64,000 nt of DNA from an uncultured Acidobacteriota bacterium (GCA_902825945.1 CADECY010000020.1:31740-95739), one strand, 5' to 3'. Shown: positions 16,717 to 26,392, counted from the stretch's first letter. Numbers and translations are program-made. The notes: generated by a model from the letters alone, not told the origin.

Positions 16717-17739
16717 CTATTTGGCGCAGAGCACGTAGATCCGCAACGTTTGCGATCGAACCGACGAGTTGGCGCCGTAACACATCCAGGTGTGTTCGGA
16801 GTCCAAGGGATCGGGTCCGCTATAGGTTACTGTTGGAGCGGCATCCAACGCCCGCGAGTAAAAAGGGAACCCACAACCGCCGCTCACCAATTTCGGCATG
16901 TCGGAGGGGCACGAGAGAAAATACTTGGGGATGGTCAAGGTTCCCGTCTCAATATCGCGGACCTGGGAACCAGACAGCGTGATGCCCGGCCCTGTGGCAC
17001 CGGCTGGCCCGGTCGCTCCCACGGGTCCAACAGGCCCGGTGGCGCCCCGGGCACCCGTAGCTCCAACCGGACCAGTTGCTCCCACGGGTCCAGCAGTTCC
17101 GGTGGGGCCTGGGGTACCCGTTGCTCCAACCGCTCCAGTCGCACCGGTAGCCCCCACAGCCCCCTGAGGCCCTGCCGGGCCAGCAAGGACGATCTCGAGT
17201 TCGGCGGGGTGGCTGGTGGTCGTGCTTTCCTTGGAGTCGATAAAGACAGTGTTCGCCGCGCTGACGATGAAGGCCATGCTCGAGGGGGCGGCCAACTTCG
17301 CCGCATCCTTCACCTGCTGGGTGACGTCGAAGTAAACCCACACAGCGGGCCGAGTGACCTCTCCTTGCGAGAGAGGGCCAGCGAGCGCGGCGGGTTGCGA
17401 GCTCCAGGAAACGGTGGCCTCGTCCCAAAGCGGTGACACCAGCCCCGCCGTTACCACGGTGGGTGGGGTGTTGACGCGATTGAAGAACACTTTCAAATAG
17501 GCTTTTGAAACCGAGTCTTGCCCGGTGATCGGGATCTTGGAGAGGTCGAAGTGGAGAAGCGCTTTCGCCTGAGGGCCCGCCTGAAGCTGAGGCAGCCCGC
17601 CGAAGTTGGACTGGGGCAAGCTCGCGTCGACAGTAGCGTCGGCGATCAGTTGGGCTTCCGCGCCCGGCAGATGGAAGAAGGCACCCGTTGACAGGACTGC
17701 GAGGACGAATCGGCTTTGTCGAATGAGGTGGAGATTCAT
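16717..17739 (-). CDS. Exported protein with a DNRLRE-like domain and a collagen-like stalk
   Basis: 340 aa. Seen: a signal peptide ending HLPGAEAQ (~30); residues ~31-185 read as a DNRLRE/CBM96-like beta-sandwich ([62 protein letters not shown]). Next come 22 uninterrupted Gly-X-Y triplets (187-252), and a C-terminal ~88-residue head with cysteines (LSCPSD, GGCGFP, WMCYG, YVLCAK). Known: Gly-X-Y runs form collagen-like triple helices in bacterial surface proteins. Inferred: a trimeric cell-surface or extracellular stalk protein, possibly for adhesion or carbohydrate contact. It lies between a TonB receptor and a sulfatase on the same strand. Confidence 0.75.
   Translation of the reverse strand: MNLHLIRQSRFVLAVLSTGAFFHLPGAEAQLIADATVDASLPQSNFGGLPQLQAGPQAKALLHFDLSKIPITGQDSVSKAYLKVFFNRVNTPPTVVTAGLVSPLWDEATVSWSSQPAALAGPLSQGEVTRPAVWVYFDVTQQVKDAAKLAAPSSMAFIVSAANTVFIDSKESTTTSHPAELEIVLAGPAGPQGAVGATGATGAVGATGTPGPTGTAGPVGATGPVGATGARGATGPVGPVGATGPAGATGPGITLSGSQVRDIETGTLTIPKYFLSCPSDMPKLVSGGCGFPFYSRALDAAPTVTYSGPDPLDSEHTWMCYGANSSVRSQTLRIYVLCAK
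16984..17181 (-). repeat. 22 tandem Gly-X-Y (collagen-like) triplets
   Basis: The codons encode [21 protein letters not shown] and so on to GAT GPG without a break. Triplets GAT and GPV dominate, so the DNA is a degenerate 9/18-bp tandem repeat. Such repeats change copy number easily by slippage. Confidence 0.9.
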
Positions 17740-17810
17740 GGGAGTTGATGTTCCTGAACTGGAGAACGTCTTCCCGCTGACAACACTCTCACGGCTGACT
17801 CAGTTTTCGC

Positions 17811-17841
17811 AAAAAAAGCCCAGGTCTCCCCGGGCTCTTTT
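17811..17841 (-). terminator. Rho-independent terminator after the 17.9-21.2 kb TonB receptor
   Basis: On the minus strand a hairpin AGCCC (17836-17832), 10-nt loop, GGGCT (17821-17817) is followed by a run of T (17817-17811). It stands 20 nt after the receptor stop. On the plus strand the same hairpin is followed by CTTTT, so it may work both ways. Confidence 0.8.
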
Positions 17842-17860
17842 CGCGAACGGCGGAAGCCGT

Positions 17861-20800
17861 TCAGAACGAATACTTCAAACCGAACTGCACCACGCGGGCG
17901 TCGCCCGGCATGCCGGCCGCGCCTTGACTGGTGCTGGTGATGCGCCCGAAGGTCGCCGGATTGAGGATGCTCGTACCGGGCGAGCCGAGGTTCACGTGGT
18001 TGAAGAAGTTGAAGAACTCGGCGCGGAACTGGACGTTGTGGCTCTCGTGGAAGCGGAAGTTCTTCGTCGCCGAAGCGTCCACCTGGCTGAGTCCAGGCAG
18101 ATAGATCTGGTTCCGCATCGAGGTGCCGAACTGCCCCGCGCGGGGTACCGCGAAGGCGGCGGTGTTGAACCAGCGCTCACGTGTCCGCTCACCGCGGTCG
18201 AGTTTCCAGTTGGTTCCCTGCACCGCATCCACGCGCGAGACAACACCGGTTCCGGTGGTGTCCGCGACCCCGGCCAGCGCGGCCGCGAAGCCGGTCTGTT
18301 CGGTGATGATCGTTCCGACCTGCCAGCCGCCGATGAGCGTGCGCAACGGCTTGTTCGCCAAGTCACGGAAGAACGGCACATCATAGATCAGCGCCAGCGA
18401 GAAGCGGTGACGGATATCGAATGCCGAGGGTGACTTGCTCGCGGCGAGGTTCAGGTAGTCCTGAATGCCGCCATTGAACGAACCGCCGCCGACGCTCGAA
18501 ATATCGACGTTCGACAAGCTCTTGGACCAAGTGTAGGAGGCGATGGCCGAGAGTCCGCGCGAAACACGGCGCTCGGCCTTCATCTGGAGCGAATGATAGG
18601 TCGAGTTGCCGATCGACTTGACCACGCTGATCGTGTCGAAGCCCTGGAACGGACGGCGGCTACCGACCGAGGGAGTGGTGGGTCCAACGACCAGAGTCTG
18701 GATCGGGCGGTTGCCGTCCATCGCCGCCGTGAGCCGCGTGCCCTTGGCTCCCACGTAGCCGATATCGAAGAACAGTTGTCCGGGCAGCTTTTTCTGGATC
18801 ATGAAGTTCCACTGTTGCGTGTAGCTGGTGCGAACGTTCGGATCGAGCGCGCCCGATCCGAACAGGCCCGCGCGGACGGTGCCCTGCGTGGCAAACGCGC
18901 TCGCCACCGGAATCGGGTTATTGCGGCTTCCCGTGAAGGCGAAGGTGCGCACGATCGGCGGATTCAGCGTGAGCGTCGTCCAGGAGTTGGTGATCTCCGG
19001 CGTGTAGTAAATTCCGTAGCCGCCGCGAATCACCATGTCCTCCATTTTCGGGACCTGATAGGCGAAGCCCGCGCGTGGACCGAAATCGTTGTCGTCGTGA
19101 TAGACGAGAGCCGGCGGACGATCGGTTGTGTTCGGGATATCCGGGAAGCCCCAGAAGGTTTGGCGCACCGGCACGAATCCGTTCAGGTCGAAGTTGGTCG
19201 CCTTGCCACGCTGAACGGGCGGGCGGAAGTACTCGTAACGCATGCCGAAGTTGAGAGTGAGGCGCGGCGTCACCTTCCAGTCATCCTGGAAGTAGTAGCC
19301 GTGCCACCAGTTGTTCATGCGTGTGGCGAAGGGTTCCACCGACACCTGAGCGTCCGTCGCGAGGCCGAGCAGAAACTCGGCGAACTGATTGTCGATGGTG
19401 CCTGCGGCGAGGGCGGGCGCGGCGGTGACGAGTCCGCTGAAGCCGAACGATCCGCGCGGGTTCACGGCCTCGTCGAAGGTCCAGTTGCGGCGGGCGATGA
19501 GAGCGCCGGCCTTGAAGTTGTGCGATTCATGCCGCCAGGAGATGTTGTTCGAGACCTGCCACAACTGATTCAGGCGGTCGCGCGGACCGATGCCTCGGAC
19601 GGTGGGCATCACGTAACCGGCGCTGAAGGTGGGAGGACCGAAATCGCGCGGACGGGTGGCGACGCCGGGAATTCCGATGAGGTTGCCCACATCGAACTCG
19701 GGCTTGTCGGTGGTGCCGAAGAACTCATGTTCGAAGAACCGGTGCCAGCCGAGACGCATTTCGTTGACCGTGGAAGCGCCGAAGATGTGGGTCCAGGCGA
19801 GCGAAGAATTCTGTCCGCGGGCCGTGTTGCCGCGCGTATCGAAACCGAAGGTCGGGGTGGTGTCATCGGCCTGCGTGTTGAACATGTAGCTGCCGTTGAT
19901 GGTGTCGCGCGAGGAGAAGACGTGGTCAATGCGTCCCACGTACTGATCCTGATTGATGGGAGCGGCCACGCGCGGTCCGCGGAAGTTGATACCGGGCTCA
20001 TTGGCATTGGTGGCGGGTACGAACTGGCTGAGGAACCTCGTCGCGTAAGTCTGGATGCGCGCCGTGGGAATCCGGTTGCCCGCGAACGGCTGCCCGGTGG
20101 TGGGATCGTAGATCACGGCGGTGGATCCGGAGAAGTCGCCGCCACGCTGCGCGCTGGGCGGAATCAGCGCCTGGCCACCGAACGAGCCGGCGATCTGCCG
20201 CCCCGATTCCCAGTTGAAGAAGAAGAAGGTCTTGTCCTTGCCCTTGTAGAGTTTCGGCAGCCAGATCGGCCCGCCGACATTGGCGCCATACTGGTTGCGA
20301 TTCAACCGCGGCGGCTTCGCTCCGGCCACGCGCGGTTGGAATCCGTTGAGCGCGGTGAAGGCGTCATTGCGATTGAACCACCATGCGGTCGAGTGCAAAG
20401 TGTTGGTGCCGCTCTTGGTGGTGAGGTTCACCTGTCCACCCGGCGCGCCGCCGACCTCGGCGGAATAGGTGCTCGACTGGACCTTGAACTCGTTGATCGC
20501 GTCGATCGAAGGCGAGAACGAGAAGCTGTAGGAGTCGAGGTCCATCGCCTCGATTCCGTCGTAGTAAAAGCGATTCTGGGTGTCGCGGGCTCCGTTGGCC
20601 GACATGCCGACGGCTTGACCCACCGATCCGCGCAGACGGCGAACCGTGATTGAACCCGGTGTTCCTGGATTGACGCCCGGAGTGAGCAGCGCGAGTTGAA
20701 CGAACGAACGGCCATTCAAGGGAAGCTCGACGACTTTCTGCGAATCGATGACGGTGCCGACCGTCGCGTTCTCGGTCTGCATCAGCAGCGTTTCCGCTTG

Positions 20801-21154
20801 GACGGTGACGGACTCAGCGGTCTGGCCGAGCGTCATCTTGATGTCGAGACGCGCCACCTGATCGACTGAAAGCTGGAAGCGGCTGACGGATGCCTTTTGG
20901 AATCCGGCGGCCTCGACGATCAACGTGTAAGGTCCGGCATTGACGAAGGGAAACTCGTAGTTGCCCTGGGGGTCGGTGGTCGTGCTTCGGGCGGCGTTGG
21001 TTTCGACGTTGCGAAGATCCACTTTGGCGTTGCCCACCGCGGCACCCGACGGATCGGTGACGGTGCCCACCACACGGGCCGTGATCGCTTGGGGAAGCGC
21101 AGGCATTGCGAGGATAGCGCACAATATTAATTGCGAGACGAGTGAAGCTCTCAT
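17861..21154 (-). CDS. Oar-like TonB-dependent outer-membrane receptor
   Basis: 1097 aa from ATG 21154; a TTG 36 nt upstream gives a poorer N-terminus. Seen: a signal peptide MRASLVSQLILCAILAMPAL, a CarboxypepD_reg-like domain (VVGTVTDPSGAAVGNAKV, GNYEFPFVNAGPYTLIV; ~25-110), a plug (PLNGRSFVQLALLTPGV, YSAEVGGAPGGQVNLTTKSGTN), a long barrel and the C-terminal VQFGLKYSF. It is of the same class as the receptors at 10.3-13.8 and 43.3-46.6 kb but clearly a different paralogue. TACCGT ends 6 nt before the ATG (weak leaderless-type -10). Divergent from the 21194 gene; a terminator separates it from the downstream collagen-like gene. Confidence 0.92.
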   Translation of the reverse strand: MRASLVSQLILCAILAMPALPQAITARVVGTVTDPSGAAVGNAKVDLRNVETNAARSTTTDPQGNYEFPFVNAGPYTLIVEAAGFQKASVSRFQLSVDQVARLDIKMTLGQTAESVTVQAETLLMQTENATVGTVIDSQKVVELPLNGRSFVQLALLTPGVNPGTPGSITVRRLRGSVGQAVGMSANGARDTQNRFYYDGIEAMDLDSYSFSFSPSIDAINEFKVQSSTYSAEVGGAPGGQVNLTTKSGTNTLHSTAWWFNRNDAFTALNGFQPRVAGAKPPRLNRNQYGANVGGPIWLPKLYKGKDKTFFFFNWESGRQIAGSFGGQALIPPSAQRGGDFSGSTAVIYDPTTGQPFAGNRIPTARIQTYATRFLSQFVPATNANEPGINFRGPRVAAPINQDQYVGRIDHVFSSRDTINGSYMFNTQADDTTPTFGFDTRGNTARGQNSSLAWTHIFGASTVNEMRLGWHRFFEHEFFGTTDKPEFDVGNLIGIPGVATRPRDFGPPTFSAGYVMPTVRGIGPRDRLNQLWQVSNNISWRHESHNFKAGALIARRNWTFDEAVNPRGSFGFSGLVTAAPALAAGTIDNQFAEFLLGLATDAQVSVEPFATRMNNWWHGYYFQDDWKVTPRLTLNFGMRYEYFRPPVQRGKATNFDLNGFVPVRQTFWGFPDIPNTTDRPPALVYHDDNDFGPRAGFAYQVPKMEDMVIRGGYGIYYTPEITNSWTTLTLNPPIVRTFAFTGSRNNPIPVASAFATQGTVRAGLFGSGALDPNVRTSYTQQWNFMIQKKLPGQLFFDIGYVGAKGTRLTAAMDGNRPIQTLVVGPTTPSVGSRRPFQGFDTISVVKSIGNSTYHSLQMKAERRVSRGLSAIASYTWSKSLSNVDISSVGGGSFNGGIQDYLNLAASKSPSAFDIRHRFSLALIYDVPFFRDLANKPLRTLIGGWQVGTIITEQTGFAAALAGVADTTGTGVVSRVDAVQGTNWKLDRGERTRERWFNTAAFAVPRAGQFGTSMRNQIYLPGLSQVDASATKNFRFHESHNVQFRAEFFNFFNHVNLGSPGTSILNPATFGRITSTSQGAAGMPGDARVVQFGLKYSF

Positions 21155-21193
21155 AACTGAACGGTAGCACCGTCCGGAGACTGATTTCAATAC

Positions 21194-21616
21194 ATGAACG
21201 CAAGCGGAGTTTTCGTCCTAGGCGCCGCGGCCGGCGCGCTTCTCGGCATTTCCGCGAAGTTCCGAACGCGGAACGTGGTCGAGATCGCCGTGGGGGCTGT
21301 GGCTGGAGCGGTGCTGGTGGCGTTGGCGCTAGGCACGATCGCGGTGAGCGCTGAGTGGCTCGCGATCTGGGTTCGATCACAGGGCATCGCGACCGGGGCG
21401 GTGATCGGCGCGGTGTTCGGCGGTGCAGCCAGCTACCTGCTCGGCGTCCTCGGTGTCGCGTTTTTCGGTTTCCTTTTCCAGCCCGATCGCGGCGTGATCG
21501 ATACCTTGCGGGCGTCCACGGGGCGCGGTGCGATCATCGTCGCGATCATCGGCACCTTCTTCGGCGGACTCTCCGGCGCGGTGTTCGGCGCCCTGCGGGA
21601 CAGCGGACTCCTGTGA
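21194..21616 (+). CDS. Small Gly/Ala-rich integral membrane protein
   Basis: 140 aa, family not recognised. Seen: four hydrophobic segments (FVLGAAAGALLGI; VVEIAVGAVAGAVLVALALGTI; GAVIGAVFGGAASYLLGVLGVAFFGFLF; GAIIVAIIGTFFGGLSGAVFGAL) rich in GxxxG-type spacing. It overlaps the next gene by 4 nt (GTGA), so the two are translationally coupled. No Shine-Dalgarno is visible before the ATG. Possibly a membrane-packing helper for the downstream exported protein (inferred, weak). Confidence 0.6.
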   Translation: MNASGVFVLGAAAGALLGISAKFRTRNVVEIAVGAVAGAVLVALALGTIAVSAEWLAIWVRSQGIATGAVIGAVFGGAASYLLGVLGVAFFGFLFQPDRGVIDTLRASTGRGAIIVAIIGTFFGGLSGAVFGALRDSGLL

Positions 21617-24126
21617 AACGGCGCGACTTCCTCCTCGCTCCGGCGGCCGCGCTGGCACAGGCTCCCGAACGGCAGCAGCCGCTCGCCGAGCCGCACTTTC
21701 CGTCCCGCCTGCACCTCTTCGTATGGCGTAATTGGGAACTGGCGAATCTCGATCGCATGGCCGCGTTGTTGAAGACGGGCGAAGGAAACGTCCGCGAACT
21801 CGGCGAATCGATGGGGCTGCCGCTCAAGCGCACGCTGACCGCCGATCAACTGCGGAGGGTGTACGTGACCGTGATCCGGCAGAACTGGCACGTGCTGTCG
21901 CGGAGCCAGTTGATCGAGTTGCTTGGCTGGACCGAGGAGCGATTCACTTTCACGCTCAAGGAAGACGACTTCCTCGACGTCAAGATGGGCAAGCCCGGAA
22001 AACCGGTGCTGCCGGAGTTGTTTTGGGAGGAGCCCACCCAGGAGCAGCGCGAGCGGGCTCGCGAGATCAAACGGACCGTGTGGCGCTACTTCGGAACTTC
22101 GCTCAGCGAGCACGGTGAAGATCTGTTCGACTTCGTGAAGGTGCTGAGTGCACCGCTGTCAACGCCGGCCGTTCCCGCGGGTTGGAAGATCGAGGCGCCG
22201 GACCCGGCGTTGCGCGCCGCGGCCGCGCGTGCAATCGCGCGATTCGGCCGAACCGCCCCGCGCTCGCTCGTGCTTGCGAACGTGGAGGACGAAGCGCTCA
22301 CGAGCGAGAGTTTTCGCGTGCGCGCGGCGCCGGCCGAAATCCGCATCGAGGCAGGAACGAAGGAAGGGCTGCACGAGGCACTGCGCCAACTCGCCGACAT
22401 CGCGGCCGAAACAGGTGCGCTCCCGGCGGAAGGGGAATTGGCGAAGCGCTGTGTCTGGGATCCGCGGTATCTCTACTCGTACTTCGCCCTGTACGGCGAT
22501 CCGCTGATCGAGCCCGATCTCGATCCGTTCCCGGACTCCTATCTCGAGAGCCTCGGCCGCGTGGGCATCAACGGCGTCTGGCTTCAAGGCGTGCTCAACA
22601 CGCTCGCACCGTCTGAACACTTTCCAGAGTTCGGCAAGGGTTGGGAAACGCGCCTTGCGAACCTGAACAAGCTGGTGGCACGCGCCGGAGCGCTCGGCAT
22701 GAAGGTCTACCTGTATGTGAACGAGCCGCGATCGATGCCAGCCGCGTTCTTCGAGAAGCGGCCGGGCATGCGCGGCGCGAGCTTCGAACAGGTTTCTTCG
22801 ATGTGTACGAGCGCGCCCGAGGTGCGCGATTGGTTGAAACAGAGCCTCGCGCATCTGTTCCGGCACGTTCCGGATCTCGGCGGCATCTTCACGATTTCGA
22901 TGTCGGAGAACCACACCAACTGCTTCTCGCACGGAGGAGCCTGGCGCAAGGCGCTTCCGAACGCGGGTGATTGTCCGAGGTGCAACAAGCGCGGCGCGGT
23001 GGAGGCGCTTTCGGAGCTGTATCAGACGTTCCGCGACGGCGTGCGCGAATCGAGCGCGAATGCGCGCGTGGTCTTTTGGGACTGGGGCTGGACGGACGAC
23101 ATGTCGGCGATGATCATCCCGAAGCTGCCGAAAGACGCGAGCTACATGAGCATCAACGAGTGGAGCCAGCCGGTGCGGCGCGGTGGAATCCGCACGGTGG
23201 TAGGCGAGTATTCGATTTCGGTGCCGGGGCCCGGTCCGCGAGCGGCGCGCAACTGGAAGATCGCACTTGACAGCGGAGTGAGCGCATTCGCCAAGTTGCA
23301 GTTGAACAACACGTGGGAGATCTCGGCAGTCCCCTACATTCCGGTGCCGCATCTCGTTCTCGAAAACCTCGAGAATCTGCGGGCTGCGAAAGTGACCGGC
23401 ATCCAGGCCTCGTGGACCTGCGGCGGCTATGCATCCCCGAATCTCGAAGCGGCGAAGGCGATGTTTTTCGAACCCACGCCGCCGCGGCATGAGATTCTGG
23501 TGTCGCTGGCACGGCGGCGCTTCGGCGCGAAGTCCGCTGAATGGGCCGTTGAAGCGTGGCGGCGGTTCAGCGAGGCGTTCCGCGAGTTTCCGTACGGCGT
23601 CGCGATCTACATCGTGCCCGTGCAACACGGACCCGCGAATCTGTTGCGATGGATGCCCACCAAGCTCGCGCCGGGAATGATCCTTTTTCCGCACGATAAC
23701 TGGAAGGCGTGGGCCGGCATGTATCCGCCGGAAGTGGCGCAAGAGCAGTTCGCCAAGATGTCGGCGATGTGGAAGTCCGGACTCGAGGCGATGCAGGAGG
23801 CGTTCTGGCTCTCGTCGCCCGAGTCGCGGGCCAATGCACGGTTCGACCTCGATGTGGCGTTGACGTGCTACCACCACTTTCAGAGTGTCGCGCATCAGTT
23901 CGAGTTCTACCGGTTGCGCGAATCAAAGGAGAAGAACGCCGCGCGGATGCGGCAACTGGCCGAAGCCGAGATCGATCTTGCGGTGAAGCAATACCACGTC
24001 GCGCGGCGCAATTCGGTGATCGGCTACGAGGCAACCAATCACTACTACTACACGCCGCTCGACATGGTCGAGAAAGTGGTCAATTGCCGTTGGATGATCG
24101 ACCGGGAGATGACGGCGACGCCGTGA
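21613..24126 (+). CDS. Tat-exported glycoside-hydrolase-like protein (unrecognised family)
   Basis: 837 aa from GTG 21613, overlapping the upstream stop by 4 nt. The start is supported by the twin-arginine N-terminus KRRDFLLAPAAALAQA. Seen: an N-terminal alpha/beta domain like those preceding GH20/GH67-type barrels (ILDR-free; residues ~170-270, EIRIEAGTKEGLHEALRQLAD), then a TIM-barrel-like part (GINGVWLQGVL, GMKVYLYVNEPRS, GGIFTISMSEN with E432, ARVVFWDWGWTDD). A helical C-terminus follows (RRFGAKSAEWAVEAWRRFSEAF). It shares C-terminal sequence signatures with the gene at 40.6 kb. Role: probable carbohydrate-active enzyme; substrate unknown. Its 3' end overlaps the convergent MFS gene by 47 nt. 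Confidence 0.65.
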   Translation: MKRRDFLLAPAAALAQAPERQQPLAEPHFPSRLHLFVWRNWELANLDRMAALLKTGEGNVRELGESMGLPLKRTLTADQLRRVYVTVIRQNWHVLSRSQLIELLGWTEERFTFTLKEDDFLDVKMGKPGKPVLPELFWEEPTQEQRERAREIKRTVWRYFGTSLSEHGEDLFDFVKVLSAPLSTPAVPAGWKIEAPDPALRAAAARAIARFGRTAPRSLVLANVEDEALTSESFRVRAAPAEIRIEAGTKEGLHEALRQLADIAAETGALPAEGELAKRCVWDPRYLYSYFALYGDPLIEPDLDPFPDSYLESLGRVGINGVWLQGVLNTLAPSEHFPEFGKGWETRLANLNKLVARAGALGMKVYLYVNEPRSMPAAFFEKRPGMRGASFEQVSSMCTSAPEVRDWLKQSLAHLFRHVPDLGGIFTISMSENHTNCFSHGGAWRKALPNAGDCPRCNKRGAVEALSELYQTFRDGVRESSANARVVFWDWGWTDDMSAMIIPKLPKDASYMSINEWSQPVRRGGIRTVVGEYSISVPGPGPRAARNWKIALDSGVSAFAKLQLNNTWEISAVPYIPVPHLVLENLENLRAAKVTGIQASWTCGGYASPNLEAAKAMFFEPTPPRHEILVSLARRRFGAKSAEWAVEAWRRFSEAFREFPYGVAIYIVPVQHGPANLLRWMPTKLAPGMILFPHDNWKAWAGMYPPEVAQEQFAKMSAMWKSGLEAMQEAFWLSSPESRANARFDLDVALTCYHHFQSVAHQFEFYRLRESKEKNAARMRQLAEAEIDLAVKQYHVARRNSVIGYEATNHYYYTPLDMVEKVVNCRWMIDREMTATP

Positions 24127-25306
24127 GCCGGGCCTCGAGCCACAGCAACAGGATCAGCACGAGCACGATGAAGGCGCCGGCGAACGGGAGCAGCATCACC
24201 ATCTGGATTCCCCAGAGCGAGGCAGCGTAGCCGAGAAGCCACGGCGCGACGAGTCCGCCGGTGATGCCGAATGACAACAGTCCGTTGTAGAAGCCCGGAT
24301 GGTAGTTCGGGAAGCGGTGTCCGATCTTTTCGACCACGAGCGGATAGATCGGAGCGAAACCCAGGCCAAGCAGCAGCAGGCCCGACCAGGAGCCGAAGGC
24401 GTTGTTGGTGAAGGCGAGGATCAGGCTTCCGAAGATCGCCGCGATCGCGCAGCCGAACAGAATGATGCCGTGGCCCATGCGCGGCAGAAGCGCCTGCGCT
24501 CCGATTCGGCCGAGCGTCAGGGAAAGCCAATAGATTCCGAGCATCTCGAGGGCAGAGTCCGGACTCACGCCCACCCGATGCACCAGATAGACGGCGAGCC
24601 ATCCGGCCACCGACCATTCGTTGCCGAACTGGAAGAACAGCAGCATCGTGAACAGGACCGCACCGGGCGAGCGGACATCGGTGAGCACTTCCCGTAGAGG
24701 CTTGTGGACGTGCGCGACGGGCTCTGGAAATCGCCGCTGGTAGTAGAGCCCGGCCGCAAAAAGCGGTACGACCGCGAGCAGCAACAACGTGCTGTGCGAA
24801 GTGTAGAACAGGATCGAGCCCGAGGCAATCATCGCCATCAGGAAACATCCGATTCCGAACAGCGTTCCGGCCATGTTGACCGTGGCGGCCCGGTCTCGCT
24901 CGTAGAGCTGCGACAGAGCTTGGAAAGCGCTCGAGTTCAGGGTTCCCGCCGAGAAACCGACGCCGGAGACACCGAGCGCCCGCCACCACCAGGGTGCCGG
25001 CGGACCCGAGAACGCCAATCCACCCAACGATGCGGCCGCGACGGCGCAACCGAGAACGACCACCACTCGAGTGCCCTGGGCACGGGCCAGAGCGTCACTG
25101 GCCCCTGCCGAGGCGACGACACCCAACGCCATGAACAGGAAGTAACGGCCGATCTCGACGAAGTCATAGCTGAGATGGTAGCCCCAGGACGGCAGGATCG
25201 CGCCCGGGAATGCCATGAGCAGACCCGAGAGAAGAAACACCGTGAGTGCGATTCCGCCCGACGCCGCAGGGGCGGCGCGGGGGAGGCTAGGGGATGACGC
25301 TGCCAA
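24080..25306 (-). CDS. MFS transporter, sugar-permease-like
   Basis: 408 aa with about 12 hydrophobic helices. Start assigned at TTG 25306; in-frame ATG alternatives are too far inside TM1, and a GTG at residue 22 would cut TM1. Seen: TM1 ALTVFLLSGLLMAFPGAILPSW, the FFQFGNEWSVAGWLAVYL loop, and LPRMGHGIILFG. The general layout resembles the FucP/glucose-galactose type of proton symporter. It lies 8 nt after the lipase-like gene on the same strand. Inferred: uptake of a sugar released by neighbouring secreted enzymes. Confidence 0.8.
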   Translation of the reverse strand: MAASSPSLPRAAPAASGGIALTVFLLSGLLMAFPGAILPSWGYHLSYDFVEIGRYFLFMALGVVASAGASDALARAQGTRVVVVLGCAVAAASLGGLAFSGPPAPWWWRALGVSGVGFSAGTLNSSAFQALSQLYERDRAATVNMAGTLFGIGCFLMAMIASGSILFYTSHSTLLLLAVVPLFAAGLYYQRRFPEPVAHVHKPLREVLTDVRSPGAVLFTMLLFFQFGNEWSVAGWLAVYLVHRVGVSPDSALEMLGIYWLSLTLGRIGAQALLPRMGHGIILFGCAIAAIFGSLILAFTNNAFGSWSGLLLLGLGFAPIYPLVVEKIGHRFPNYHPGFYNGLLSFGITGGLVAPWLLGYAASLWGIQMVMLLPFAGAFIVLVLILLLWLEARLTASPSSPGRSSNGN

Positions 25307-25314
25307 TCATGACA

Positions 25315-26139
25315 TTATCGCAACATCATGCGAAGCAGTTCGGGAAGGCCGTGGATCTGGTCGATATGGTCGGGCGCGGAGTTGCCCGCGAAACCGATCA
25401 CGCGCAGTCCGCGGCGTTTCGTGTCGGAGAGGATCTGCGTCTTCATCGGGCCCCAGCGGAGCACGGCCTGGCGCCGGATTTCGAGGCTCGCGAGGACGAA
25501 GTCGGAGACTTCGGTCGTCGATGCGAAAGTGCCGGGAAAGATCTCGGAGTGCGCGATCCAAAGGGTCTTCCGCCCCTTGGTGGCGTCGGAGGCGAAACGC
25601 ACGAACTCGGCGAGATCCCCGGATGTGAGTTCGGATTCGAGCGGTCCCGGTTTGCCGTTGGCATAGCCCGCGTGGATCGAGTCGATCGCGAGGATCTGGC
25701 TCACGCGCGCGTAGCCGGACGGCGTCCGCAAGATCTCGCGAATCGCGCCGTAACCGGCGCTCCAACTCGACAGGATCACAGGATCGGCACGGGCCCCGAG
25801 TTCAGTCTCGGCGGCCGAGATCAGCTTGTCGAACAGCGTGGGATCGTCTCGAAACGGCGCGGAGTAGCGCGAGGATCCGGCGCCGGTCTGGACGGCGATC
25901 ACGGGAATCCGTCGCGCATCGCCGGCGGCTTCGGCGATCCATTCGGCGCCGTGAAAGTGGATGAGAAGCGGAGATCGTCGGGCTCGCTTCCAGCGCTTCG
26001 GGACGAAGAGCTTGCCCAGCGGCATCGCGGCTCGCCGGCCGGCGAGTTCGCGCTGGGCCAAGCGGGGGTGGGCACGCGTGTGCTCGACCATCGGAGAGGG
26101 ATTCTGCGCCAATTGCGCAAGCACGAGAAGGGCCAACAT
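25315..26139 (-). CDS. Exported alpha/beta-hydrolase-like protein
   Basis: 274 aa from ATG 26139 with signal MLALLVLAQLAQ; a TTG extension of 22 codons was rejected. Seen: LLIHFHGAEW (oxyanion-hole-like HG), ILSSWSAGYGAIREIL with the nucleophile elbow S-W-S-A-G, a possible acid in AIDSIHAGY, and a C-terminal His in APDHIDQIHGLPE. Together this fits the Ser-Asp-His alpha/beta-hydrolase plan. The substrate is unknown; esterase- or feruloyl-esterase-like is possible. A TAGAAT hexamer lies 10 nt before the ATG. Co-directional with the MFS gene. Confidence 0.6.
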   Translation of the reverse strand: MLALLVLAQLAQNPSPMVEHTRAHPRLAQRELAGRRAAMPLGKLFVPKRWKRARRSPLLIHFHGAEWIAEAAGDARRIPVIAVQTGAGSSRYSAPFRDDPTLFDKLISAAETELGARADPVILSSWSAGYGAIREILRTPSGYARVSQILAIDSIHAGYANGKPGPLESELTSGDLAEFVRFASDATKGRKTLWIAHSEIFPGTFASTTEVSDFVLASLEIRRQAVLRWGPMKTQILSDTKRRGLRVIGFAGNSAPDHIDQIHGLPELLRMMLR

Positions 26140-26346
26140 CGGCAACGCGATTCTACCAGCTTCCAGAGACGGGACGGACCGGAATTCGGATTCTGGGAGA
26201 AACAATTGTTACGTGTTCTGTTTTTTCAACGGCTTGCGGGCGGTCAGTCCGTGGCCCCCCGATTGCTCTATGACAGTAGGGTCAATTGAGGTTCTCCTCG
26301 CCTTGGTGGGTGTTGCCTCCAACGCCAGCTATAGGCGATTGATTTC

Positions 26347-26392
26347 AGGTCCCGGTGGTCACTTGCGGTGCCGCCGGGACCTATTTTATTTG
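26347..26392 (+). terminator. Strong stem-loop at the hpnE 3' end
   Basis: AGGTCCCGG (26347-26355) pairs perfectly with CCGGGACCT (26374-26382), with extra inner pairing, followed on the plus strand by ATTTTATTTG. The hpnE stop codon (26381-26383, minus) is inside the right arm. As a minus-strand terminator it lacks a T-run; as a plus-strand terminator it has one, but no plus-strand gene leads into it. The rest of the 26140-26380 interval holds nothing recognisable. Confidence 0.5.

Noticed and set aside
16984..17181. Possible CRISPR or minisatellite array
   Set aside because: The periodicity is 9/18 bp with codon structure and encodes unbroken Gly-X-Y triplets; no spacers.
18593..20653. 686-codon plus-strand open frame
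   Set aside because: Antisense shadow of the second TonB receptor; no start signal or family sequence.
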